From positions 1 to 64,000 of the forward strand of contig JACKLX010000014.1 in the NCBI GenBank assembly GCA_024235695.1: DNA of 64,000 bases, in the 5' to 3' direction. The stretch is from Accumulibacter sp. (GTDB lineage Bacteria > Pseudomonadota > Gammaproteobacteria > Burkholderiales > Rhodocyclaceae). Every line of letters starts with the position of its first letter. Position 1 is the first letter of the stretch. The notes under the pieces are model-generated. The model was not told the DNA's origin and made no database searches. It was given only the letters and a program-made list of their open reading frames with translations. Both the position numbers and the translations under genes were made by a program. Below, piece by piece: positions 1 through 8,179 of the stretch.

Positions 1-46
1 ATGCCAGCGCCATCCCCCGCCCGGCGTAGTCACCAAACGCCTGCAT

Positions 47-71
47 CGCCCGATGAATCGGGCTCCTACGG
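47..71 (+). repeat. REP-like palindrome copy 1
   Basis: The core GCCCGATGAATCGGGC is a 7-bp stem with a 2-base loop, followed by TCCTACGG. It is a short intergenic palindrome found seven times in the first 6 kb and not noticed in the rest of the window. Confidence 0.8.
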
Positions 72-132
72 TGGGCGGCGGGTTGATGGGCGATGGGCAG
101 CGGGTTGCGCTGGGCTTTGCGGTGGGGCGGTT

Positions 133-156
133 GTAGGAGCCCGATTTATCGGGCGA
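133..156 (-). repeat. REP-like palindrome copy 2 (inverted)
   Basis: Inverted copy beginning GTAGGAGCCCGAT. Its loop differs by one base from the other copies (TT instead of the TC seen in the other inverted copy). It sits between two forward copies, a head-to-head arrangement typical of bacterial REP clusters. Confidence 0.8.
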
Positions 157-223
157 TTGGGCGTCCAAGCCGCGAAAATGCCAGCGCCATCCCCCACCCG
201 GCGTCGTCACCAAACGCCTTCAT

Positions 224-248
224 CGCCCGATGAATCGGGCTCCTACGG
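224..248 (+). repeat. REP-like palindrome copy 3
   Basis: Identical to copy 1 across the palindrome and its TCCTACGG flank, 177 bp downstream as part of the direct repeat. Confidence 0.8.
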
Positions 249-313
249 TGGGCGGCGGGTTGCTGGGCGATGGGCAGCGGGTTGCGCTGGGCGCCGCGTT
301 GCGCGGGTAAGCC

Positions 314-1172
314 TATGTCGGCCCAGACAGCACGCGGGTGCGTAATCTGGTCCATCGCTTTGAGACGGGAAAGGGTAGGCAGCCCTTGCGCCCCCTGGCC
401 GGTGCGGCAGTCGCCCTGGGCTGCGAAGTCGTGGCATCGCTGCACTTTCGCATGATCAAGCGTCTGGCTGACTATGGCTTCTTTCGCGCGGGTGGCCTGT
501 TGATCGGTACGCATGCCTTCATTGCCATTGGCAACGTCCTGGGTGTGCGTTGGGCCGACAGCCAACGTACTCAGTTGTTGATTTCGCCCATGCCGGCAGG
601 AACGTGTCAATTGCGCTGCCAGCCGATCTGTAGCTGAGTGTGCACGATGCCTTGACGTCCCTCGAAATGGGTTTGCTGCCGATTCGACAGTTCGCCGGTG
701 CTGCGGGCGTGCAGTACCGGAATCCGAGTGATCCGGAATTGCGCCTCGACTTTGTCACTTGCGCGCATCGCAACGGTGAGGCGCGGGTTGCCTTCGCTGA
801 GCTTGGCTTGGCGCCGCAGCCGCTCGAGTTCATGGAGTTTTCATTGCAGGGTTCGATCCATGGTTGCCTCGTGGCACGCGAGGGCGCGTGCACGGTCAAC
901 CTGCCGGACCCGGCCCGCTACGCCGTTCACAAGCTGATCGTCTATGGGGAGTGTCCGCTCCGGGAGCGCACAAGGGCGAGCAAAGATTTGCACCAGGCCG
1001 CCTGTCTGGCGTCTTTTTTCGCTGCGCGGGGCCGGTGGAGAGCTTCAACGAGGCGTCGCGTGATGCCCTCGCGCGTGGCCACGGTTGGAAGAAAAGGGCC
1101 CTGCAAGGCAAGGCTGCGCTCTTGTCGATTGCCCCCGATCTGGATGAGACAGAACTGTGGATCGAGGATTGA
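314..1172 (+). pseudogene. GSU2403-type nucleotidyltransferase-fold protein, broken
   Basis: The protein can be rebuilt only by joining three frames. Frame A (from about 314) reads YVGPDSTRVRNLVHRFETGK and then a segment containing FFRAGGLLIGTHAFIAIGN and LGVRWADSQRTQ. A shift near 575-585 leads to VDFAHAGRNVSIALPADL, which is followed by an in-frame TAG at 631-633. The frame then continues through DALTSLEMGLLPI, PLEFMEFSLQG and ARYAVHKLIVYGE. A second shift near 1025-1035 leads to ESFNEASRDALARGHGWKK and ends at the stop at 1172. The order and motifs match the NTP_transf_8 / GSU2403 family as I recall it. The 5' end is lost: an in-frame stop lies at 308 and the repeat ends at 292. The gene is inactive, and the repeat cluster abuts its missing N-terminus. 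Confidence 0.75.
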
Positions 1173-1234
1173 CGGCAGCGCAGGACACTGAGCCTTCTTG
1201 GCGTGCTTTGTTTTCCGAGTTCTGAGACGACCCC

Positions 1235-1282
1235 TTGAAGGCACTCATACATTTCAATAAACTGGATGCATCGAATGCATTC
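1235..1282 (+). promoter_or_regulatory. Putative promoter and operator of the FitAB-like pair
   Basis: A candidate -35 TTGAAG (1235-1240) lies 17 bp from a -10-like TAAACT (1258-1263). Just downstream are two ATGCAT palindromes (1266-1271 and 1275-1280), the second inside the 10-bp palindrome GAATGCATTC (1273-1282). FitA/VapB-type antitoxins usually repress their own operon by binding an inverted repeat at the promoter, so this is the natural operator candidate. The promoter boxes are only moderate matches. Confidence 0.45.
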
Positions 1283-1297
1283 TTGTGAGGTGCTGCT

Positions 1298-1552
1298 ATG
1301 GCAATGCTGACAGTCCGCAATTTGCCCGACGATGTACACCGCGCTTTGCGGGTGCGGGCCGCTCAACATGGCCGTAGCACTGAGGCCGAGGTCCGCGAGA
1401 TTCTGGCGATCGCGGTGAAGCCAGAGACGCGCGTTCGTCTGGGCGAAGCGCTCGCGGCATTGGGCCGCAAGATCGGCCTCACGAACGAGGATTTCGAGGT
1501 CTTCAACCAGGAGAGAGACAAGACGCCGGCGGAGCCGCTGAGGTTTGAATGA
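1298..1552 (+). CDS. FitA/StbC-type antitoxin (Arc/RHH)
   Basis: An 84-residue protein whose N-terminal half (about residues 4-36, LTVRNLPDDVHRALRVRAAQ then a Glu-rich helix) has the ribbon-helix-helix pattern of FitA/StbC antitoxins. The C-terminal part would wrap and inhibit the PIN toxin. The start is supported by a GAGG at 1287-1290, seven bases before ATG. The stop overlaps the next gene's start in an ATGA, so the two are translationally coupled. The pair is intact between two decayed genes. Family assignment is strong; activity is inferred. Confidence 0.85.
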   Translation: MAMLTVRNLPDDVHRALRVRAAQHGRSTEAEVREILAIAVKPETRVRLGEALAALGRKIGLTNEDFEVFNQERDKTPAEPLRFE

Positions 1553-1965
1553 TCGTTCTCGATACCAATGTCGTCTCCGAGGCGATGAAACCAGAGCCGC
1601 ATCCGGCCGTGCGGGCCTGGCTGAATGATCAAGTCGCCGAAACGCTGTATCTGTCCAGCGTGACGCTGGCGGAGCTGTTGTTTGGCATCGGGGCGCTCCC
1701 AGCCGGCAAGCGCAAGGACATGTTGACGCTGACCCTCGACGGTCTGATCGGACTGTTCAGGGATCGGGTGCTGCCATTCGACATCGATGCAGCACGGCGC
1801 TATGGCGAGCTGGCCGTGAAGGCCAAGGCCGGCGGGCGAGGCTTCCCAGCCCCTGACGGCTATATCGCCGCGATCGCAGCGTCGCGGGGGTTCATCGTGG
1901 CGTCACGCGATACGGCTCCCTATGAGGCCGCCAGCGTCACCGTCATCAATCCGTGGGGAGCGTAG
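1549..1965 (+). CDS. FitB/VapC-type PIN-domain toxin
   Basis: A 138-residue PIN-domain ribonuclease. The conserved acidic residues expected for the Mg2+ site are all visible: D5 in LDTNVVSE, E42 in TLAELLFG, D103 in APDGYIAAIA and D121 in ASRDTAPY. PIN toxins of this class cut RNA when released from the antitoxin. The gene overlaps the upstream antitoxin by four bases, the usual antitoxin-first order. Length and motif spacing are normal and no damage is visible, so it is probably functional. Confidence 0.9.
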   Translation: MIVLDTNVVSEAMKPEPHPAVRAWLNDQVAETLYLSSVTLAELLFGIGALPAGKRKDMLTLTLDGLIGLFRDRVLPFDIDAARRYGELAVKAKAGGRGFPAPDGYIAAIAASRGFIVASRDTAPYEAASVTVINPWGA

Positions 1966-2599
1966 AGATGCCCAGCTGCCGGCGGACGGTACAACTGCTC
2001 GTTCTACCCGCCCCAGAGTGACGGAATTTTCTGGGGTTCCGGCCGACAACCGCAGCTTCCCCGGCGCCGAGGTTGCTCGCTTCGACGCGTGTGTAGTGAA
2101 AGGGGCTTGCGCGGTAGCGCGACAAGGCGTCGATGAAGGCTGCACGCGTCAAGCCGGCGATATCGGTGGTGCGGCACTGTCACACTCGCCCGAGCTCATG
2201 CCCGTTCACCGCCGCCGCGATGCACATTTCCTGGCCGAACTCGTCGTGCGCTTGATCTTATGCCGCGAAAGCCGATTCCTGGATTTGCAGGGTCGGTTGC
2301 GGTATGGCGCGTACCTCCTGATACCGATGGTGCTTGAAGCCCTGATGAACTGCGGACGGGGACTGGAAGCCTGCACGGCGTACAGCGTGCTCGAAATCGT
2401 CAGGCGACCAGGCGGGCGCTCTTGTTGAGATCGTCGGGGGCTGGCAAAGGGGTAGTGCCGTGCATGGCGTTCCGCTTATCACATCGAAATGACGCGGATC
2501 GAGATCCGGGCGCGGCTCGCGCTTGTCGAACTGGCAGAGGCGTGGGACTGGACTGCCGCGTCGCCGCGCTCGTCGCAGTGACGAAGGCAGGGCGATGCC
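1966..2599. other. Intergenic or decayed stretch, no supported gene
   Basis: No reading frame here resembles a protein I recognise. An inverted repeat CCCCAGA (2011-2017) / TCTGGGG (2030-2036), about 45 bases past the fitB stop, might end that operon, but it has no T-run. The right part (about 2400-2600) probably contains the degraded 3' end of the minus-strand ATPase pseudogene. Short frames on both strands look like chance frames in high-GC DNA. Confidence 0.4.
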
Positions 2600-3628
2600 G
2601 TGATTGCAGGCTGCGCGCAAGGAAGTCGACCCCGAAACCGGCGTCGGCACGCACATGGTTTACCTCGTCGCCACGGCGCAGCAACGCGTGCAGCACCGCC
2701 GTTTCGAGCGCGTGACCGACGTTGGCGTGGCCTGATCGAGCAAACAGCGCCATCGGCCCGGTATCGACCGGGTACAGCCTGCGTGGATTGACTTGCCGAC
2801 CACGACGCCGCGCGATTTGAGATCGGCGTGGAATTTGTTGATGCTGAATGCGCCCGCCGCGTTGCCGAGAAGTTGCCTGACCAGCCAGTGCAGGACCTGC
2901 GGCTGGCTGAGGTTGTGTCGTTCGAGCACGTCGCGCAGGAGCACTACATCGACATAGGTCCGCAACAGCTCGATACGGTTGCGGCTATCGAGTCCCTGCG
3001 CTTCAGGAAAGCCGCCGTTGGCCAGGTAATCGAGCAGATCCTTGGCAAGTTGCGAGCGCTCCGCCTTGGTGAAGCGTTCGCATGGTTTTTCGGGTTCTCG
3101 GCCAGCGTGGCGCAACATTTCGCGAAAGCTGAACGGGGAAACGACCGCTTCCATGGCTCGGCCGCGCATGCTGCTGGCCACTTCGCGCGAAAGCAGGCGG
3201 GCGGACGATCCGGAGAGGAAAAGATCGATGTTCTCGCTGTCCAGCAGTCGCCTGGCAAACAGTTCCCAGTCCGGGACGAGCTGAATTTCATCAAGGAAGA
3301 AGCTGGCTCGGCGGGCGTCACGCCAGGTCGGGTTGAGTTGGTAGAATATTTCGACCAGGAGATCGAGGTCTTGCAGCCGCAGGTCGGCGAGACGCTCATC
3401 TTCAAAGCTGAAATAGAGCAAGCCCTCGCGTGCCGTGCCATGCGCCTGACGGTCGGCAAGAATCTGCCAGAGCAGGCTGGTCTTGCCAGCCCGGCGCATA
3501 CCGATCACCGCGGTGGCCTTGCCTTTGACGCTGGGCAACCAGCTATCACGCCGCGTCAGTGTCGGCAGCGCCAAGGCCTGCGAATCGACGATCTTCTGAT
3601 GAATTATTGGACGAAACAGACTTTCCAT
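2600..3628 (-). pseudogene. AAA_14/DUF4143 ATPase, internally deleted and frameshifted
   Basis: The N-terminal part is intact: Walker A GMRRAGKTS, Walker B-like ASFFLDEIQLVPDW, LFLSGSSARLLSREVA, then LANGGFPEAQG and TYVDVVLLRDVLERHN. After SRGVVVGKS (near 2790) the frame runs into nonsense, while the next frame gives NPRRLYPVDTGPMALFARSG and ALETAVLHALLRRGDEV to VDFLA (near 2616). The linking segment expected in this family is absent, so about 35-40 codons were deleted together with a frame change. The sequence beyond VDFLA is not recognisable. Such ATPases are common accessory genes with no settled function. This copy is broken. Confidence 0.8.
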
Positions 3629-3772
3629 GAGGGACGATAGTAGGTCAAATTGTCCGTCTTAGAAAGACAATTAGACGGCTTCTCCGTGGCGTGCCGTGGG
3701 GGCAGCATTCGCCAGCGCCAGCGCGGGGCGGATGTCCTGCGGAAGGGTGGTTTGGCGATTGGCGAGGTTTTT

Positions 3773-3797
3773 CGCCCGATGAATCGGGCTCCTACGG
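3773..3797 (+). repeat. REP-like palindrome copy 4
   Basis: Same core and TCCTACGG flank as copy 1; first of a tandem pair 78 bp apart. Confidence 0.8.
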
Positions 3798-3850
3798 TGG
3801 TTGGGTGGAGGGGGATGGGCGGTCGGTTGCGTGGGTTGGCGGGGTTTTTT

Positions 3851-3875
3851 CGCCCGATGAATCGGGCTCCTACGG
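3851..3875 (+). repeat. REP-like palindrome copy 5
   Basis: Second unit of the 78-bp tandem pair, preceded by a T-run. Confidence 0.8.
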
Positions 3876-3915
3876 TGGTTGGCGGATGGGATGGGCGGTG
3901 GGTTGCGTGGGTTTG

Positions 3916-3939
3916 GTAGGAGCCCGATTCATCGGGCGA
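3916..3939 (-). repeat. REP-like palindrome copy 6 (inverted)
   Basis: Inverted copy, GTAGGAGCCCGATTC then ATCGGGCGA, just upstream of the TauE/SafE permease gene. Confidence 0.8.
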
Positions 3940-3965
3940 TGGGCCGCTGACGACGGGGGTGGTCG

Positions 3966-4727
3966 ATGCCTGGCGATGCCGTGAGTCTGGCGCTGCTGCT
4001 CGGGGCAGCATTCGTTGCCGGCGCCCTGAATGCGGTGGCCGGTGGCGGCAGTTTCCTGACGCTGCCGGCTCTGGTGTTCACCGGCGTGCCGACCGTCGTG
4101 GCGAACGCCACCGGCACCGTCGCGCTATTGCCCGGCTATGTCTCCGGCGTGCTGGGTTTTCGCGAGGACCTGCAGGCGCCGCCCGGCCTGTCGTTGCCGG
4201 CGTTGACCTTGCTGAGCCTGCTTGGCGGGGCGATCGGGGCGGTCTTGCTGCTGCTCACCGACGATCACACCTTTCGCAAGCTGGTGCCCTGGCTGTTGCT
4301 GGTCGCGACCCTGCTTTTCGCGGTCGGTCCGAGGCTGATGCAGCAGGTTCGCAGCGGGCCTGCCGGCGATGCCTCGGCCAGCCGTTCGGCGATCGGCATG
4401 CTGGCGGTGGCGATCTATGGCGGCTATTTCAACGGCGGTCTCGGCATCCTGCTGCTGGCCTTGTTCGGGCTGCTCGGTCAAACCAATCTGAATGCCATGA
4501 ACGGCGCCAAGAACCTGGTCTCGGCCCTGCTGACGTCGATTGCCGTGGCGGTCTACGCCTGGGGCGGACTGGTGGCCTGGCCGCAGGCGCTGGTGATGAT
4601 GGTCGCGGCGACCGCAGGGGGGTATTTTGGCGCGCGGGTCGCGCGTCGACTACCGGCGCCTGCGCTGCGCGCCGGCATTGTCGCGATCGGGCTGATCATG
4701 GCGCTGCTGTTCTTCGTTCGCGGCTGA
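3966..4727 (+). CDS. TauE/SafE (TSUP) family permease
   Basis: A 253-residue, very hydrophobic protein. The N-terminal GAAFVAGALNAVAGGGSFLT with the GGG turn and the later ANATGTVALLPGY are hallmarks of TSUP transporters, which export or import sulfite, organosulfonates or related anions. A second half-repeat (YGGYFNGGLGILLLA, then LNAMNGAKNLVSA) shows the expected internal duplication of two four-helix bundles. It is preceded by the REP-like cluster and stands alone. The substrate cannot be told from sequence. Start chosen at the ATG before the first helix, with G-rich sequence upstream. Confidence 0.85.
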   Translation: MPGDAVSLALLLGAAFVAGALNAVAGGGSFLTLPALVFTGVPTVVANATGTVALLPGYVSGVLGFREDLQAPPGLSLPALTLLSLLGGAIGAVLLLLTDDHTFRKLVPWLLLVATLLFAVGPRLMQQVRSGPAGDASASRSAIGMLAVAIYGGYFNGGLGILLLALFGLLGQTNLNAMNGAKNLVSALLTSIAVAVYAWGGLVAWPQALVMMVAATAGGYFGARVARRLPAPALRAGIVAIGLIMALLFFVRG

Positions 4728-4881
4728 TGTTCGATCTGCAGTCGCCACAGGCGACGAAGCTGATCGAGGAAGCAAGGCGATTCGGCGACGGTGGGCATGA
4801 CCTTGCTGCAAGAGTGGCAAGGCACCGCGGCTCGCGCCGCGCTGCGGTAGAATCGCGGTCCGCTGTCGCAGGGATGACCCA

Positions 4882-5889
4882 ATGAAAGTCCTCGTTACCG
4901 GCGCCGCCGGATTCATCGGCATGAGCACGGCGCTGCGCTTGCTGGCGCGCGGCGATCAAGTCGTCGGGCTCGACAATCTGAACGACTACTACGCCGTCTC
5001 GCTGAAGGAGAGTCGCCTGCAGCGTCTCGTTTCGCTGCCCGGTTTCAGCTTCGTCAAGCTCGACATCGCCGATCGTGCTGGGATCGAGAAGCTGTTCGCC
5101 GAGCAGCGCTTCGACCGCGTGATCCACCTCGCGGCGCAGGCGGGCGTGCGCTATTCGCTGCAGAATCCGCACGCCTACGTCGACAGCAACCTGGTCGGTT
5201 TCGTCAACGTTCTCGAAGGCTGCCGGCACAACCAGGTGCAGCACCTGGTCTATGCGTCGAGCTCGAGCGTCTATGGCGGCAACACCCGCATGCCGTTCTC
5301 CGAGCACGACAGCGTCGACCATCCGGTCAGCCTGTACGCGGCGACCAAGAAGGCCAACGAGCTGATGGCGCACACCTACAGCCATCTCTACGGCCTGCCA
5401 ACCACCGGCCTGCGCTTCTTCACCGTCTATGGACCGTGGGGCCGGCCGGACATGGCGCTGTTCCTGTTCACCAAGGCGATCCTCGAAGGCCGGCCGATCG
5501 ACGTCTTCAACCACGGCAACATGCGACGCGACTTCACCTACGTGGACGACATCGTCGAAGGCGTCATTCGGGTGATCGATCGCACGGCCACCGCCAGCGC
5601 CGGCTATCGGCCGGACGAAGCCGACCCGGCGACCAGCAACGTCCCTTACCGCGTCTTCAATATCGGCAACCACCAGCCGGTGCCGCTGCTCGAATTCATC
5701 GCCGCAATCGAGAAGGCGCTGGGCAAGACGGCCGAAAAGCGCCTGCTGCCGATGCAGGACGGCGACGTGCCGGCGACCTACGCGGCGACCGACCTGCTCG
5801 ACGACTGGGTCGGCTTCGCGCCGGCGACGCCGATTGAAGAAGGGGTTGGCCGCTTTGTCGGCTGGTATCGGGATTATTACGGGGTTTGA
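4882..5889 (+). CDS. NAD-dependent sugar epimerase, probably UDP-glucuronate 4-epimerase
   Basis: A 335-residue extended short-chain dehydrogenase. The NAD-binding GAAGFIG is at residues 7-13, and the catalytic SSSSVYGG and SLYAATKK (Tyr near residue 152, Lys four later) are in place. [17 protein letters not shown] and [14 protein letters not shown] are typical of bacterial UDP-glucuronate 4-epimerases, which supply UDP-galacturonate for capsule or LPS. An AGGGA precedes the ATG. galU, which makes the UDP-glucose precursor, lies 1.4 kb away across a toxin-antitoxin pair. Closely related epimerases differ in substrate, so the substrate is a family-based call. Confidence 0.85.
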   Translation: MKVLVTGAAGFIGMSTALRLLARGDQVVGLDNLNDYYAVSLKESRLQRLVSLPGFSFVKLDIADRAGIEKLFAEQRFDRVIHLAAQAGVRYSLQNPHAYVDSNLVGFVNVLEGCRHNQVQHLVYASSSSVYGGNTRMPFSEHDSVDHPVSLYAATKKANELMAHTYSHLYGLPTTGLRFFTVYGPWGRPDMALFLFTKAILEGRPIDVFNHGNMRRDFTYVDDIVEGVIRVIDRTATASAGYRPDEADPATSNVPYRVFNIGNHQPVPLLEFIAAIEKALGKTAEKRLLPMQDGDVPATYAATDLLDDWVGFAPATPIEEGVGRFVGWYRDYYGV

Positions 5890-5937
5890 CGGTGGCGCGG
5901 GGAGCGATCGGATCGCCCTCGTTTGCTGTGAGATGAT

Positions 5938-5960
5938 CGCCCGATGAATCGGGCTCCTAC
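5938..5960 (+). repeat. REP-like palindrome copy 7
   Basis: Isolated copy between the epimerase gene and the RES/Xre pair, with the core and TCCTAC flank intact. It lies about 40 bp upstream of the candidate toxin-antitoxin promoter. Confidence 0.75.
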
Positions 5961-5996
5961 CCAAAAACGTGTCGCCGCCTTTGTAGGCGATCGCCC

Positions 5997-6024
5997 TTGC
6001 AATTCCTTTTGCGGAGCGTAGACT
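5997..6024 (+). promoter_or_regulatory. Candidate promoter of the Xre-RES pair
   Basis: TTGCAA (5997-6002) and TAGACT (6019-6024) are 16 bp apart, each matching the consensus at four of six positions. An imperfect inverted repeat TCCT-gaaa-AGGA follows, overlapping the Shine-Dalgarno AAGGAG, and could be part of an autoregulatory operator. Modest evidence. Confidence 0.35.
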
Positions 6025-6045
6025 ATCCTGAAAAGGAGATCTGCG

Positions 6046-6483
6046 ATGGGCCTTGCCTATGCTTACCCGGCCAGCCGCTTCGAACCGGCGGTTCTGGTTG
6101 ACCTGAACGCCAGGGCGGAGCGCGAGCGGCTGTCGAAATCGGCCTTGCAGGGTTTTTTCAGGTTGGCCGAGGCGTGGAAATTGCGTGACGAGGACTCGCG
6201 CGAGTTGCTCGGGGGCTTGTCGAGCAGCGCTTTCTACGAATGGAAGAAGAACCCGGCGCGGCTGCTCGAGGTCGATCGCATCACCCGCATTTCGTACCTG
6301 ATCGGCATCTACAAGGCGCTGCACATCCTCTACGGCGAGCCGCTGGCCGATCAATGGCTGAGCCTGCCCAACCGCAACCGGATCTTTGCCGGTCGGACGC
6401 CGCTGGCGTACATGCTCGGCGGTGGCCTGCTGGCGATGCAGACCGTTCGCAAGCTGCTTGAAGCGCGTCGTGGCGGGGTGTGA
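6046..6483 (+). CDS. Xre/MbcA/ParS-type antitoxin (DUF2384)
   Basis: A 145-residue protein with an N-terminal helix-turn-helix-like half (LGGLSSSAFYEWKKNP, then ITRISYLIGIYKAL). The C-terminal toxin-binding domain shows the family pattern W-L-x-PN-x4-F-x-G-x-TPL (WLSLPNRNRIFAGRTPLAYM). Antitoxins of this class bind RES-domain NAD-degrading toxins and repress their own promoter. AAGGAG sits eight bases before the ATG. The toxin gene starts six bases after the stop, so the pair is one operon. No damage is visible. Confidence 0.88.
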   Translation: MGLAYAYPASRFEPAVLVDLNARAERERLSKSALQGFFRLAEAWKLRDEDSRELLGGLSSSAFYEWKKNPARLLEVDRITRISYLIGIYKALHILYGEPLADQWLSLPNRNRIFAGRTPLAYMLGGGLLAMQTVRKLLEARRGGV

Positions 6484-6489
6484 CGGGTC

Positions 6490-7206
6490 ATGCCGGGGAC
6501 GCCACCGCTGGCCCGTCTGCGCCAGTTCGACACCGTTCGGCTGATTCCGTCGCGCTTTGCCGACCGCGAACAATCGGTGCTGACCGCGCTCGCCGAGAAT
6601 GCCGACCACCTGCGCGACCTGTTCGACCTGGACAACGCCACCAACGAACGGCTGCTCGGCGAGAGCGGCGGACTGGCGGGGATCGGCATCGACGAACTGG
6701 TGTTCGGCGTGCCGAACTTCCGGATCATCAACGCCGCTTTCACCTACCCGCGGCCCGAGGGTAGCCGTTTCAACGACGGCGATCGCGGCGCCTGGTATTG
6801 CGCCTTCGAGCTGGCAACGGCGATGGCCGAGATCATCTTCCACCGGACGGTCGAATACGAGGAGATCGATCGTTTCGACGACAGCGTCAGCTACCAGGCC
6901 TTGCTGGCGGATTTCAGCAGCGAGTTCCACGACCTGCGCGGCGCATCCTCATCGCCAACCTCGCCCCGGTCATTTTCGGCCTGTCTCGACCCGGGCAGCT
7001 ACCTGGCGTCACAGCGGCTGGCGGCAGAGCTGCTCGAGGCGGGATCGATGGGGATCATCTATCCCAGCGTGCGGCGCCCGGGCGGGACCAATCTGGCCTG
7101 CTTCAGGCCGGCGCTGGTCGGCCACCTGCGCCGCGGCGCGGCGTTTCGCCTGACCTGGAGCGGCAGCCCGCAGCCGCTGGTCGAGCCGATCCCGGCGGCG
7201 GCCTAG
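6490..7206 (+). CDS. RES-domain toxin
   Basis: A 238-residue RES-family protein. The signature Arg (SRFNDGDRGAWYCAFE), Glu (ATAMAEIIFH) and downstream Ser/IYPSVR-GG-NLA segments occur in order. RES toxins paired with Xre antitoxins (for example MbcT/MbcA) degrade NAD+ by phosphorolysis or hydrolysis. It immediately follows its antitoxin. It is convergent with galU, whose stop lies about 60 bp away. It is longer at the N-terminus than minimal RES domains, with about 65 residues before the fold. Function is inferred from family and context. Confidence 0.88.
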   Translation: MPGTPPLARLRQFDTVRLIPSRFADREQSVLTALAENADHLRDLFDLDNATNERLLGESGGLAGIGIDELVFGVPNFRIINAAFTYPRPEGSRFNDGDRGAWYCAFELATAMAEIIFHRTVEYEEIDRFDDSVSYQALLADFSSEFHDLRGASSSPTSPRSFSACLDPGSYLASQRLAAELLEAGSMGIIYPSVRRPGGTNLACFRPALVGHLRRGAAFRLTWSGSPQPLVEPIPAAA

Positions 7207-7267
7207 CCGCTGCGTTGGCCCGGCCTGGCGGTTTGCCGAAAGTCCAGGCCTGCCGGCGTGAGCCACT

Positions 7268-8179
7268 TCAGGCCGCTGTCGCTTCGCTCGCGGCTTGCCG
7301 GGCCTTCAGCCAGGCGGTGAAATCGTCGCCGAGTTCAGGGTGGGTCTGGCCAAGGACGACACTGGCCTGCATCAGCCCCAGCTTGCTGCCGCAGTCATAG
7401 CGCGTGCCGTGGTAGCGGTAGGCCAGCACCTGCTCGACGTTGAGCAGCGCGGCGATGCCGTCGGTCAGCTGGATTTCGCCACCGGCACCGCGCGGCTGCA
7501 CGCGGATCAGGTCGAAGACCGCCGGCGTCAGGACGTAGCGGCCGGCGACCGCGAGATTGGACGGCGCGACGTCCGGCTGCGGCTTTTCGACCAGGCCGCT
7601 GATGGCAAGCAGGTCTGCCGCCAGCGGCTCGCCCCTGACGATGCCGTAGCGGTGCGTTTCGTTTCGCGGTACTTCCTGGACGGCGAGGATGCTGCACTGG
7701 CGCTCGGCGAAGAGATCGGTCATCTGCTGCATGATCGGCGGCTGGCCGATCATCAGGTCGTCGGCCAGCAGCACGGCAAAGGGTTCGCCTCGCACCAGTC
7801 GTTCGGCGCACAGCACGGCGTGACCGAGGCCCAGCGCACGCGGCTGGCGCACGTACACGCAATCCATGTCGTCCGGCTTGATCGAGTGCACCAGCGCCAT
7901 CAGCCCGTCCTTGCCGCCGGCGGCAAGTTCGGCTTCCAGCTCGTAGGCGGTGTCGAAATGGTCTTCGATGGCGCGCTTGTTGCGGCCGGTGACGAAGATC
8001 ATCTCGCGAATGCCGGCGGCGTAGGCCTCTTCGACCGCGTACTGGATCAGCGGCTTGTCGACCACCGCCAGCATTTCCTTGGGACTGGCCTTGGTGGCCG
8101 GCAGGAAACGCGTGCCGAGGCCGGCGACCGGGAAGACCGCTTTTTGAACCAAGGCGTCACCATTTTTTCTTCGAGTCAT
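7268..8179 (-). CDS. galU: UTP-glucose-1-phosphate uridylyltransferase
   Basis: A 303-residue enzyme making UDP-glucose from UTP and glucose-1-phosphate. The nucleotide-binding [20 protein letters not shown] is near the N-terminus, followed by [18 protein letters not shown] and [10 protein letters not shown], as in bacterial GalU. The start is taken at the ATG giving MTRRKNGD because GGA lies seven bases upstream; an upstream in-frame ATG would add 34 unrelated residues. It provides precursors for glycogen-linked and cell-surface sugars, and its product feeds UDP-glucuronate for the nearby epimerase. Confidence 0.93.
   Translation of the reverse strand: MTRRKNGDALVQKAVFPVAGLGTRFLPATKASPKEMLAVVDKPLIQYAVEEAYAAGIREMIFVTGRNKRAIEDHFDTAYELEAELAAGGKDGLMALVHSIKPDDMDCVYVRQPRALGLGHAVLCAERLVRGEPFAVLLADDLMIGQPPIMQQMTDLFAERQCSILAVQEVPRNETHRYGIVRGEPLAADLLAISGLVEKPQPDVAPSNLAVAGRYVLTPAVFDLIRVQPRGAGGEIQLTDGIAALLNVEQVLAYRYHGTRYDCGSKLGLMQASVVLGQTHPELGDDFTAWLKARQAASEATAA

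Larger units (their letters stand above)
1..292. repeat. 115-bp direct repeat, two copies
   Basis: Bases 1-115 and 178-292 are near-identical (a few substitutions), with a 177-bp period. Each copy contains one forward REP-like palindrome, and an inverted palindrome lies between them at 133-156. The first copy touches the window edge, so the array may continue upstream. It is a local duplication of an intergenic repeat cassette. The apparent open frame across it is repeat sequence and not a credible protein. Confidence 0.85.
3629..3965. other. Repeat-bearing intergenic region
   Basis: No gene seen. It holds three REP-like palindromes (two forward, one inverted). The first two lie in near-identical tandem units of about 78 bp that share GTTGCGTGGGTT-type flanks. 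This is the same element family as at 1-292. Confidence 0.75.

Noticed and set aside
1-292. Possible CRISPR array
   Set aside because: Repeat units are in both orientations, spacing is irregular and long, and no cas genes occur. The elements behave as REP-like palindromes.
1-345. A 114-residue open frame across the repeat cluster
   Set aside because: It consists almost wholly of translated repeat units (SPDESGSYGG repeated), so it is repeat sequence rather than a gene.
2480-2581. A 30-codon frame beginning MTRIEIRARLALVELAEAW
   Set aside because: Too short, no ribosome-binding site and no family. It lies opposite the decayed ATPase 3' end.
4696-6930. A 744-codon open frame on the minus strand
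   Set aside because: It runs antisense across the epimerase and Xre genes, which have clear family motifs. Its composition is typical of antisense high-GC frames, with no recognisable domain.
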